NCBI GenBank assembly: GCA_023974075.1
Contig: JAMFTG010000202.1
Location: 62,001-126,000 of the forward strand
DNA: 64,000 nt
From: Chaenocephalus aceratus
Taxonomy: Eukaryota; Chordata; Actinopteri; Perciformes; Channichthyidae
Direction: 5' to 3'
Part shown: positions 43,378-64,000 of the stretch, in pieces
Layout: each line of letters begins with the position of its first letter
Numbering within the stretch: position 1 is the first letter of the stretch
The notes under the pieces: generated by a model
What the model was told of the DNA's origin: nothing
The model's input: only the letters and a program-made list of their open reading frames with translations
The model's database searches: none
Translations under genes and position numbers: made by a program

Positions 43378-43385
43378 TATAAAAG
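43378..43385 (+). promoter_or_regulatory. TATA box of pepsinogen copy 1 and spliced leader
   Basis: TATAAAAG, with the start of transcription expected about 25-30 nt downstream (near 43410). A donor (ACG|GTGAGTTT, 43432) and acceptor (TTTTCTTGCAG, ending 43524) suggest a small intron in the 5' leader, 20 nt before the ATG. The same arrangement is kept in copy 2. Confidence 0.75.
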
Positions 43386-43544
43386 AGGATGCGAAGCTGT
43401 GTGTAGGCACTAAAGTCTTTGGAGTCATACGGTGAGTTTACTGCACTTTATGGATGCTGCAGTATTTCAGTTTCAGTGTTTCTGTGAAGTGATTTTTTGG
43501 TGAAATAACCTCCTTTTCTTGCAGTTGATAGCCAAAGCCGTGAA

Positions 43545-52711
<9,167 letters not shown>

Positions 52712-52836
52712 GAAACCTGGAGTCACTCCTACCAACATCTTGAAATCAATCACATGTGTTTTATAGTAGGATTTACAAAATGCCTGAGACGCAAATCTTT
52801 TCCCTGTCCGAAATATGATTATATTTCCTCATATCC

Positions 52837-52842
52837 AATAAA
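52837..52842 (+). terminator. Polyadenylation signal of pepsinogen copy 1
   Basis: AATAAA, 126 nt after the TAA stop. The cleavage site is expected 10-30 nt further on. Confidence 0.8.
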
Positions 52843-52859
52843 GAGAGTTCAATCTAATT

Positions 52860-55314
52860 GACTGGTGTTTTTCTAAAATGTACAATAAATAAACATGACA
52901 CACACTTTTAAGTGAAGACATAGACACATGAATATTTGATGATATGTGTAAGGGAAACTTCTGTGTAGCAATGCAGTGGGAGTCACTGACTCACGAAGGA
53001 GACACAGGACGAGCAGGAGTTCTGATGTCAAACACTGGGATTTAATACAAGCATCGGCCGGAGAATTTCACATCACAAGTCACACAGTCAAAGATTCTGA
53101 CTGCACTGGTGGGTTGCCATGTCAATTCTGATCCCCTCTTATCTTGGCAGACCTTTTAACTAGCTTCACTAAGAGTCAACCCACATATTGGGGGAAGGTG
53201 TACGTGACTACCTGGAGGCACTGAATCACTTATTTGACTCTATGGCTCTGTGACCGAGAGTTGACCGGTCATAAAACTGATAATGTCAGCAATAGCTGAG
53301 ACTTCCCATTCCTTAAGACAGATAACGGACTTAGGCTTCGTCGTAAATGTCAACAGGCCGAAAGGTCAAATATCTTAAGTAAAGACAAAATTAATCCCTA
53401 ACAGTCCACTCTTTTTATCATCTTTGATAACCTGAAAACTTTAGTCTAATAATAATTTGGTCAATACTTAAATCAATAGGCGTCTTCAGATTTGAGTGTG
53501 GTCCCACCATACATCAATTTACATCACAAAGTAGAATAAGAATGAAACATTCTACCACAATGATTGATACAGACAATCACAATAGAAAATCATCTCTCAT
53601 CAATGTTTGGATCATCTGTTGTCAAAAGCACAATAATGAACACACATAAAACACAGACGCACATCTTCTTTAAAATAATATGTTTTAACATGTAACCATT
53701 AGCTGATCTCACTTATCAAACTATAAAATCAAAACCAGCTTGCAGTTTAAAGATTTAGTTTAAGAAAATCACTAGTCAAATGCATTTAAAACATAGGATC
53801 ATAAGAGATCCAGGTGAGGTATACAATTCACAGTGGTTTGATCAATTCAGGATTACTTTACGTTTACTTCATTACATATTAAATCAAAAGACTATGGCAT
53901 GATAACATAATTACATTACTTCAACTATCAATCATTATGTCATTTCAAAATCTGAAGGGAAAATTAAACGATTCTCAAAATGTTTAACAATCTGAAAAGG
54001 AAGAGTTCGGCAAATATTCAAAGACTTTTGTAAAACCTGGAAAGGAAGGTTTACATTTTTAAAACTTGAACCATAATTTTAGGTCTTTCTGTGCATGGAT
54101 AATACGTTGAAGAGTAGTGTTGTTAAGCCTGATTGCTGGACAATTAAGGATAGTAACATTATCTGTTATAATATTAGAAATACCTTATTGTTCAATACCT
54201 GAAAATATCAATTAATTTATTTTGTTTAGTATGAAAGTGTAATCTGATCTGACAAAATATATTTATCACCACTATTTAACACATGTCTGTTCATCGTAAA
54301 TATAAGAACAATCATTAATTGTACATCTGTAAACATCTGGTCATTCAATTCAAATGTTATCTTTGTACGAGAGCTGGAAGAACAGGTCCTCCTGACTCAT
54401 TCTCCTCCTCTCTTTATGACACAGAATGTTTGGTGTGTAAAGGCATCCTGATACTGTAGATTAGCACTGAGGTGCTGATTGGCTCAAAACTCTTCTTCAT
54501 CAGAGCGCCATATTTCAACCCCCCAATTGCTCTGCTTTTGTGGCTCATTCAGTGAGCACTTTATGATCTCCCAGTGACACAGAGGCTCATCTGCCTGCAT
54601 TCCTTCTGCTATCTGCTTGAGAGCAGAGCCAATTCCAAGTGGCACATCCAGATGCCCCCCCCGTGATGGGAGCGGTTAGGAAGACATCTGCTCCTCCAAG
54701 AAACTTGGACCCTTGTATTATAGAAGCCTCTGAAACCATCGCTCGTCCTGCAGAGTTGTCTGTTTGAGCCCCCCCGAGCAGAAAGATGAAGAAGCATCCC
54801 ATCTCATCAGAAAGTTGAAGATTAGAATCCTCTCATCTCGAACGACCTCGTGCCTCCTTGCCCGTGGCTGAGGGTGCTCTCTGCAGCCGGAGAGTGTGAT
54901 CCTCTCTCTCTGACCCTTGGCCTTCAGAGATGTCCTAGTTATTGGGTTAACACTTGATAGGGATGTTTTCCTGAGTGCAGACAACTCAAGGTAATGGATT
55001 AGCACATTATCATTCAATTAAAAAAATAGGCTAGGCCCCTCAGAATTATTTGGGAGCCTTCCTGACACATGCACATGCATACATGTAGGGTTTGTGTTAG
55101 TCATTTAACATGCAATAATCATATACTCATCAGTCCAAAGCAGAGAAATGTTATTTTAAGTTAAAGGTGAGCTTGTCCTTGTGGATATAACCCCTTCTCA
55201 ATGATTCTAAATGTTATATTAATTCACCATTTACCGTTTGATAAAAGATTAGTTATCAGAAATACATTTGAAATAAATGTTCCAATATGAAATCAATTAC
55301 TCAATATAATTGAC
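52860..55314. other. Intergenic, no recognised gene
   Basis: AT-rich sequence with CT-rich patches at 54360-54930. Minus-strand frames near 54587-55017 (up to 99 codons) have no domain I recognise. The sequence does not resemble the surrounding pepsinogen duplication and may be an inserted element. Confidence 0.4.
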
Positions 55315-56305
55315 CAGGGCCGGCCCTGACCAATGTGCTGCCCTAGGCAAGATTTTAGCTGGCGCCCCCCCCCCCCCCTCCCTCAAATGCAGACACTCAC
55401 TATGACTCGCGCATGCATGCACGTGCACGGTTGTGGCATGACCACCAAAACAGAAAGATATGGACACAAGATGTGTGCAACTGTATTTAGTGTCCTATCC
55501 ATGTGAACAAGATTTAAGTGGGGGGGAACCTAACATCCTCTAGGGAGGTCCGGGGGCATGCTCCCCCGGGAAGATTTTTTTTTTTTAATATTGAAGTTAA
55601 AAGCATCAATCTGGTGCACTTTGAGAGCAACTTTAGGAGATCTATGGAAACATCTCTCAACACCCAGATGAAACAGAACTGTAAGTAGATTTATTTTTCT
55701 TTATGGATACTTTACAAATCACTCCCTTTTCTTTTTTTTTACTGTCATATAGTATTTTATCCATGTTTTTCATCATATTCTCTTATTTTTTTATAACTAT
55801 AATGATCATATAAAGGTGTGCCTTTACCTCACTGAGCTAAGGTTATCAGAGCCTCTCAATCTTTCAGGAGAGAGCTCTCTAAAGTTCTCCCCCTTACGGC
55901 CGCTTACACAGTAAATTCCAATGTTAATAAAAGCTGTATACGTTTTTTGGGAGTTTGATTTATTTTAAATTAACACAAATACAAAATTAAAACCTATAAT
56001 TGCACACTAAAACCATTATTAAAATAAAGGAACAATTTCACATAAACCTCTGGTTTTTACTGGGGCTGGGGCAGTTCAACTTGATTGTGGGGGGGGTGCG
56101 CCATAGTTTATGGGCGCTGTACACAATTATGGTGTAGTTCTGTTAGTATAAGATAATAAGATGTACTTTGTTGATCCAAAATCGGGAAATTGTGTTATAC
56201 ATTTTTTTTTTTTTTCCCTAATTTTTTTTTTATTTTTTATTTTGGCGCATTCTATGGGTTGCCCTTAGCATTCGCCTATACTGACTATGCCGAGGGCCGG
56301 CCCTG
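55315..56305. mobile_element. hAT-type element with perfect 8-bp target duplication
   Basis: Ends CAGGGCCGGCCCTGA and GAGGGCCGGCCCTG, flanked on both sides by TAATTGAC. It has a poly-C run and T-rich interior and no transposase frame. Confidence 0.9.
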
Positions 56306-56313
56306 TAATTGAC

Positions 56314-58370
56314 TCTCCCCTCCCTTTTCTTACATATGTCACATATGTAATAACAACGTCGGATTCTATTTAAACATGGTATTGTCTATAAGCTATTAAT
56401 CGAGAAAACTCAGTAACAGTATGCAACTCGCAAATATCTCTTCTCTCTTTCCTATCCCTCTCTTCCCTCTTCTCTCTATTCTCTCTTCCACATCTCTCAC
56501 TATTCTCTCTTCCTCATCCCTCTCTCTTCCTCATCTCTCTCTCATCCTTATCTCCCTCTCATCCTTATCTCCCTCTTTCCTAGCTTCCCCCTGTCTTTCT
56601 TCTCACTTTCCCATGTCTTTCTCTTCTCACTTCTGTTAGCTATGAAATAAAACATACAAGTCCATGTAAGCATGGTATAGATCATAATCCATTCCTCGAG
56701 AAGACTCAGTATCACCTGTGCGCAGCTAACAAAAAACAATTGTGAGAAACATATATTATGCAGGAAATGCATACCTTTGTTAAAACAAAAACAAAGCATA
56801 GCCGATTATGGAGGAAAAGCTTCAACCCCCTTAACATCTGAGTTACCACTGAAGGCATAGCATGAATGATAGTGGCCGTCTGAAGGTGTCATTACTGAGA
56901 AATGTCAAACAAATTCAAAACCTTACATTTGAAAACAGGTTTGCATTCCTCCACTTAAGGTGACGTTATCATTGGAAACAATAAAAACTAACTGTTTTGA
57001 TATAGAATCTATCAATTGAATCGTCAGAGCAGAACAGAATGGTTGTATTGTAGCCTGAGTATCGTGCAGCCTCTAGTTTTACCAGGTGGAAACATGGTCC
57101 ATATAATGTGAATACATGCAGAAGTAGACAGTGAGAGGCCCCTGACATCAGGCCTATACTAAAACTAGTAGGGGCTTTTAACAGCTTGCCAACTTACAGG
57201 CATCCTCTGCATAGCAGTATGAATAGCCTTAAAAAACAAACAACCCACTCTTTGGTAACGAGAGTCATATTTCTGACCCTTATGCCCTAAGTGAAGCCGT
57301 TAGTGTCATCTGACTGACCCAAGGGTTGGTGCTGGTGTGACAGTTCCAAGTGTTCAAAGCAGATGTCAAGCTTTCAGTTCATGGCTCGATGGGGGGGAGC
57401 AGACCCACGTGAGACAGTATCAACGGCTGTAATGTTCAGTTTGAGGAGCGTCATTCTCTCTGGGAGCAGGAAATGGTGTCCATTCTCGGACCAGACCATT
57501 AATGTCATGTAGAGCAGCCATAGCATCTCTCTCTGTGACTGAACTCAGCCGGACTGCAGCAGGGCAGAACTGGGTGACTCTTAGTAAAGCCTTCCGAGGC
57601 CATAGACAAAATGGAACCACGTACCAACAAAAGGGACACAAGGTCATCAATGTCTCTCTTTACCATTGGCCTAATCATAAAACAAATTAGTGGGGAAAAT
57701 GTGGAACACTAATCCATCATGTGAAATGTTGAGTTAATTTAAATAATTACTTATGGGTTGAAATCAAATTACATTAACATTAGAACTAAAGTCAGTTAAA
57801 ATTGGACTTGCACGGATCAGAATCTAATCAATACGCCATTTTCCCAGCTCTGTGATGAAAGGATAACAAGCAGAGATGCAAGCTTGTCACCTTTCGGCGG
57901 AATTCGCCGTTTTGAATCCAAAATAGGTCGTTTGTGTGATTCATGTAGATCTGCAATACAAATATTATTGGGGTATGGGGGGGTCTGGGACCCGGAGTAA
58001 TCTGCGGCCGCGAGCTGTTATGTGCCATCATGAATGAATGAATGCTCGAGTCTTCCTGCCTGTCGGCTCTGCTTTTGGACGTATAATAAGGCTCTGCTTT
58101 TCCGCTAAGATGGTCTAGCTTCAGCAGCTACATTACCTACGGGTGCGTTCGTTAATATTAACTGTGTGGTCCGGAGTCACTGTGGCACAGACTGCACCGC
58201 TGGTGAACAGCTGTTAGAACGGGGCGTTCAGGTGTTCAGAGCAGAGCTCCCTGTCGGAGCGGCAGAGCTTGATGTGAACTGAAAAATGTTTCTGTCGCAA
58301 TATTATTAAAGGAATCGTTGAGCTAGCTAATAGCATACATTGTCACTATCTGCTAACGTTAGCTTTAGTA
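56314..58370. other. Intergenic, no recognised gene
   Basis: CT-rich stretch 56430-56600 (TCTCTCTTCCTCATC repeats), then unremarkable sequence. A 76-codon minus-strand frame (57420-57650) is not recognised. 57860-57930 resembles a common fish repeat (GAGATGCAAGCTTGTCACC). Confidence 0.4.
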
Positions 58371-58371
58371 C

Positions 58372-58905
58372 TCAGATCTTGCACTTGAGTAAAATTAGAA
58401 GTACCAGAGTGTAGGAATACTATGTTACAGTAAAAGTACTGCATTAAAAATGTTACTCAAGTAAAAGTATAAAAGTATTCTCATCAACATATAGTGAAAG
58501 TAGCGACAGTGAAAGTAGTCGTTGTGCAGATTGGTCCATTTCAGAATAATATATATGATATGTTTTATAATGATTGATCATGAAAGTGTTCTCAAAGCTG
58601 GTGAAGGGGCAGCTAGTCTGAAGTACTTTGTAGACTGCAGGGTAGCTGGTGGATTTACTCCAGGTGGAACTAAAGTCTGATTTAACACTTGATTATATTT
58701 CACATCATTCATCCAGATCTGTGAAGTAACTAAAGGTATTAAATACATGTAGTGGAGGAAAAGTACACCATGTACCTCTGAACTGTAGTGGAGTAGAAGA
58801 ACAAAGTAGCAAAACATTTAAATACTTAAATAAAGTACAAGTATCTCAAAATTGTGCCCAAGTATAGTACTTGTTGAGTTTATGAACTTAGTTACTTAAC
58901 ACCAG
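58372..58905. mobile_element. Fragment of CAGAGGTGGG hAT-type family
   Basis: Contains ACTTGAGTAAAATTAGAAGTA, AAGTAAAAGTATAAAAGTAT, a block shared with 43860-43990 (CAGGGTAGCTGGTGGA in reverse) and the end-like ACTTAGTTACTTAACACCAG. Terminal CAGAGG is degraded. Confidence 0.65.
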
Positions 58906-59410
58906 TGGCTATACAGATAGAAAGACTAAGCCTTGCAGAGGCATGACAATACATTTTCAAAATGCTCAACAGTGCTGCCAAAATTATAAACTGACTGCTA
59001 CACAATTAAAATAAATGCTTTTATATATTTCTATTAGATGTGACTCTTCAGCGTTTCTGTTATTATTATCACTGCTGCTTTAGTTGTTCTGACTGCTAAA
59101 ATCATCTGTTATTTCTCATTTTAAAGCCGATATTCCGTGGGGTCGGGGGGCTCGGGTCCTTGTCACCTTTTTCATACCTGATGAGTTTGCATCCCAGACA
59201 AGACTAGGTACATTACAGGAGTGTTAAAACACCTAAACATGCACACGTATCTTATTTTAGTAGAGATGAGAGGACAAGATCTAATGTTGTGAATGAAATG
59301 ATCAAGTCAAAGCTTCAGTATTTTATCTTATGTAGCACATTTAATTCAATACTTAATCTTGAATTACTAATAACTCTAAAGAAGGCAACAAGTGAATAAG
59401 GCAAATACTC
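58906..59410. other. Intergenic, nothing recognised
   Basis: AT-rich spacer before the repeat that marks the second duplication unit. Confidence 0.4.
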
Positions 59411-59688
59411 ATCCAAAGTGTGTGTGTGTGTGTGTGTGTATGTGTGGCCTAGCATTACTATACTTGTGGGGACCTACATCTGTTTACACAGTCACGTGTG
59501 GGGACTAACCTCCCTTATGGGGACATAATGGAGGTCCCCATAAGGGAGGGAATCATTGATTTTAGGGTGAAGACTTGGTCAGGGTAAGGGTAAGGGTTAG
59601 ACATGTGTTGGTTATGGTTAAGGTTAGGATAAGTCTCCAGGAAATGCATGTAAGTCAATGTAATGTCCCCTGAAGTGATGTATACATG

Positions 59689-59736
<48 letters not shown>

Positions 59737-60290
59737 GTGTCTGTCTGGAGGAAAAAACCTTGATATTAGAATAAACACATTCATTGTTGTGTGTGTGTGT
59801 GTGTGTGTGAGTGTGTGTTTGTGTGCGTGTCGCATAGCATTTCTATACTTGTGGGGACCTAAATCTGTTTACACAGTCACGTGTGGGGACTCGCCTCCTT
59901 TATGGGGACATAATGGAGGTCCCCATAAGGGGAATCATTACTTTTAGGGTGAAGACTTGGTTAGGGTTAGGTTTAGGGTAAGGGTTAGGGTTAGGCATGT
60001 CTTTGTTAGGGTTAAGGTTAGGATAAGTCTCCAGGAAATGCTTGCAAGTCAATGTAATGTACCCTGAAGTGATGTATACATGGTATGTGTGTGTGTGCAT
60101 GTGTGTGTGTCTAGTGGAAAATACTTGATATTAGAGTACACACATTAATTGTGGTGTGTTTATTTTAAATGATAACACAGCTCTTCAGGCATTCATTGTG
60201 GTGTGTGTGTGTGTGTGTGTGTGTGTGTGGCTAGAGGAAAATATTCTTGATATCAGAGTAATAACATGATAACACGGCAGCAAACACTCT
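59411..60290 (+). repeat. TG-flanked dispersed repeat at head of second duplication unit
   Basis: Two copies of the ACTTGTGGGGACCTACATC repeat among TG microsatellites, matching the arrangement at 41855-42475 upstream of pepsinogen copy 1. Confidence 0.85.
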
Positions 60291-61077
60291 TACTGAATAT
60301 CACGTGCATAGGTGGTCATTCTAACAATAAACCAAATTAAATATGTAATAAGTTTAACTTCATTAATTGAAACATGAATGATGGGCAGTTTTTGTTCCAT
60401 ACCTTTATGATTATAACATTATATGCACTTTGCAGAAAATATAGCAAAGAAAAAACATTTTTCTAACATATTTCAGACTCCCTTTTGTCTTCTGATAAAA
60501 TCTGACTCATTCCTGCGTGTTTTTATGTCGGAAAAATTGCTTTTTTTCAGCTAATTGCTGCAAAAATAACATGTTTTATTGAACAGTATAGAAACATTTG
60601 GGTCTTCCGATGTCAATTTCGTAAAAATCAATCAAGAATATTTTCCTTTTATTAAATAAAAAATGTAGTTTGGTTTTGTGAAAACGATGTTGATTTAAAA
60701 TGTTCTTAAAACAAAGATTTTGGAGGTGATTTTTTACTTTATGCTTCATAAAAAGTCACATTGGGAGGACAAGACAACGGTTCAGCGTATGGAAGAAGAA
60801 TAATAACAAAGGGGTATAAATAGGTATATATTTTATATTTAAAATATAAAAACAAAGTGTGAAACAGTTTAATATGTAGTAAAACTGCATCTTAGTTTTA
60901 TTTGCATCACCTTTTGACATTGCGAGAGGAAAAAGTCGTTCATGCTTTAATCAAGTTTGTTTTCCTAACTTTACTTTTCTTGAGGTCAACGATTACCTTT
61001 TCCATTTCTTATCTTCACTTATCACTTATGTGCGTGCTGCCTTATCAAAGTGTAATGCTAAAATGTTAGTGCATTTG

Positions 61078-61085
61078 TATAAAAG
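61078..61085 (+). promoter_or_regulatory. TATA box of pepsinogen copy 2
   Basis: TATAAAAG in the same context as at 43378 (GTGCATTTG before, AGGATGCGAA after). The leader donor (ACG|GTGAGG, near 61131) and acceptor (TTTTCTTGCAG, ending 61224) are conserved. Confidence 0.75.
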
Positions 61086-61244
61086 AGGATGCGAACTGTG
61101 TGTAGGCACTAAAGTCTTTGGAGTCATACGGTGAGGTTACTGCACTTTATGGATGCTGCAGTATTTCAGTTTCAGTGTTTCTGTGAAGTGATTTTTTTGG
61201 TGAAATAACCTTCTTTTCTTGCAGTTGATAGCCAAGCCGTGAAA

Positions 61245-63551
<2,307 letters not shown>

Positions 63552-63889
63552 TAACACTCTTCATCTATTACTAGCGTCTATTTAATGGTAATAACAGGAT
63601 CACACAAAAGGCAGATGCATCTCAGATGCGCACAACGATCCATGTGGAAACATTATGGCCTTTTAAGCTGATAAATATTGAAAAAAGGAAGGACCAGATG
63701 AAACCTAAATCCATTGAGTAGTGGAAAAAGTGATCTGACAGTCCTTAAAGACGTGTAGAGAGAGTATGGTTGTGATTAGCCATCCAGAGTGAGTAGTTAG
63801 GGTTAGGGTTAGACCTAACTCTGTAGGAAAGCCGAACCTCAAAGCATTTGGTTGAAATATTAGGCTTGTATTTGGGCAATGGGTTAGGA

Positions 63890-64000
63890 CAGTGCTTCTC
63901 AAAGTGTGGTCCGCGGACCACTGGTGGTCCGTGAGCGCCCCCAAGTGGTCCGTGAGTATATTGTTAAAATTTCACATTTGAAATAAATAAATGAATTTAA
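63890..64000 (-). mobile_element. hAT-type element, cut by window end
   Basis: CAGTGCTTCTCAAAG, preceded by GGTTAGGA as in the copy-1 orthologue at 46775, and keeping the GGTCCGCGGACCACTGG block lost there. Confidence 0.85.

Overview
The window is vertebrate nuclear DNA, most likely from a percomorph teleost fish. This is inferred from GT-AG introns, dense CA/TG microsatellites, teleost-style hAT and TTAA miniature elements, tRNA-type SINEs, and two vertebrate gene families. It is not prokaryotic: there are no operons, rRNAs or CRISPR arrays.

Layout. (1) About 329-38229, plus strand: the 3' three quarters of a polycystin-1 gene (pkd1). I can place 32 exons. They run from one giant PKD-repeat exon (about 3.67 kb) through REJ, GPS, TM1, PLAT, TM2-TM11 and the cytoplasmic coiled coil. 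The number and order fit exons 15-46 of the 46-exon human gene. The 5' part (LRR, WSC, lectin and first PKD repeats) lies upstream of the window. (2) 38.2-43.3 kb: repeat-filled spacer with a LINE reverse-transcriptase fragment. (3) 43545-52711, plus strand: a complete nine-exon pepsin A-like aspartic protease gene (378 codons, both catalytic Asp motifs present). (4) 52.8-59.4 kb: spacer with hAT-type elements and unrecognised sequence. (5) 61245-63546: the first three coding exons of a second, nearly identical pepsinogen gene, cut by the window end. Copies 1 and 2 lie about 17.7 kb apart in tandem, with shared TATA box, introns and old transposon insertions.

The pkd1 reading frame is broken many times. 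In the later exons almost every break is a one-base loss in a short homopolymer, and adding it back makes all exon phases agree. This points to sequence-quality error rather than gene death. The pepsinogen exons show no such breaks.

The most notable non-genic structures are: a family of TTAA-flanked miniature elements, three of which carry a 37-bp minisatellite with no stop codon in any of three frames; an inverted pair of these arrays that brackets two pkd1 exons; a 3.2-kb CTTAC-type pentanucleotide array ending at a splice acceptor; a G-rich VNTR that copies a pkd1 splice donor; a coding-exon VNTR; and a 1.5-kb foldback element with arms of about 500 bp just before the last two pkd1 exons. 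No gene cluster with an obviously new biochemical function is visible.
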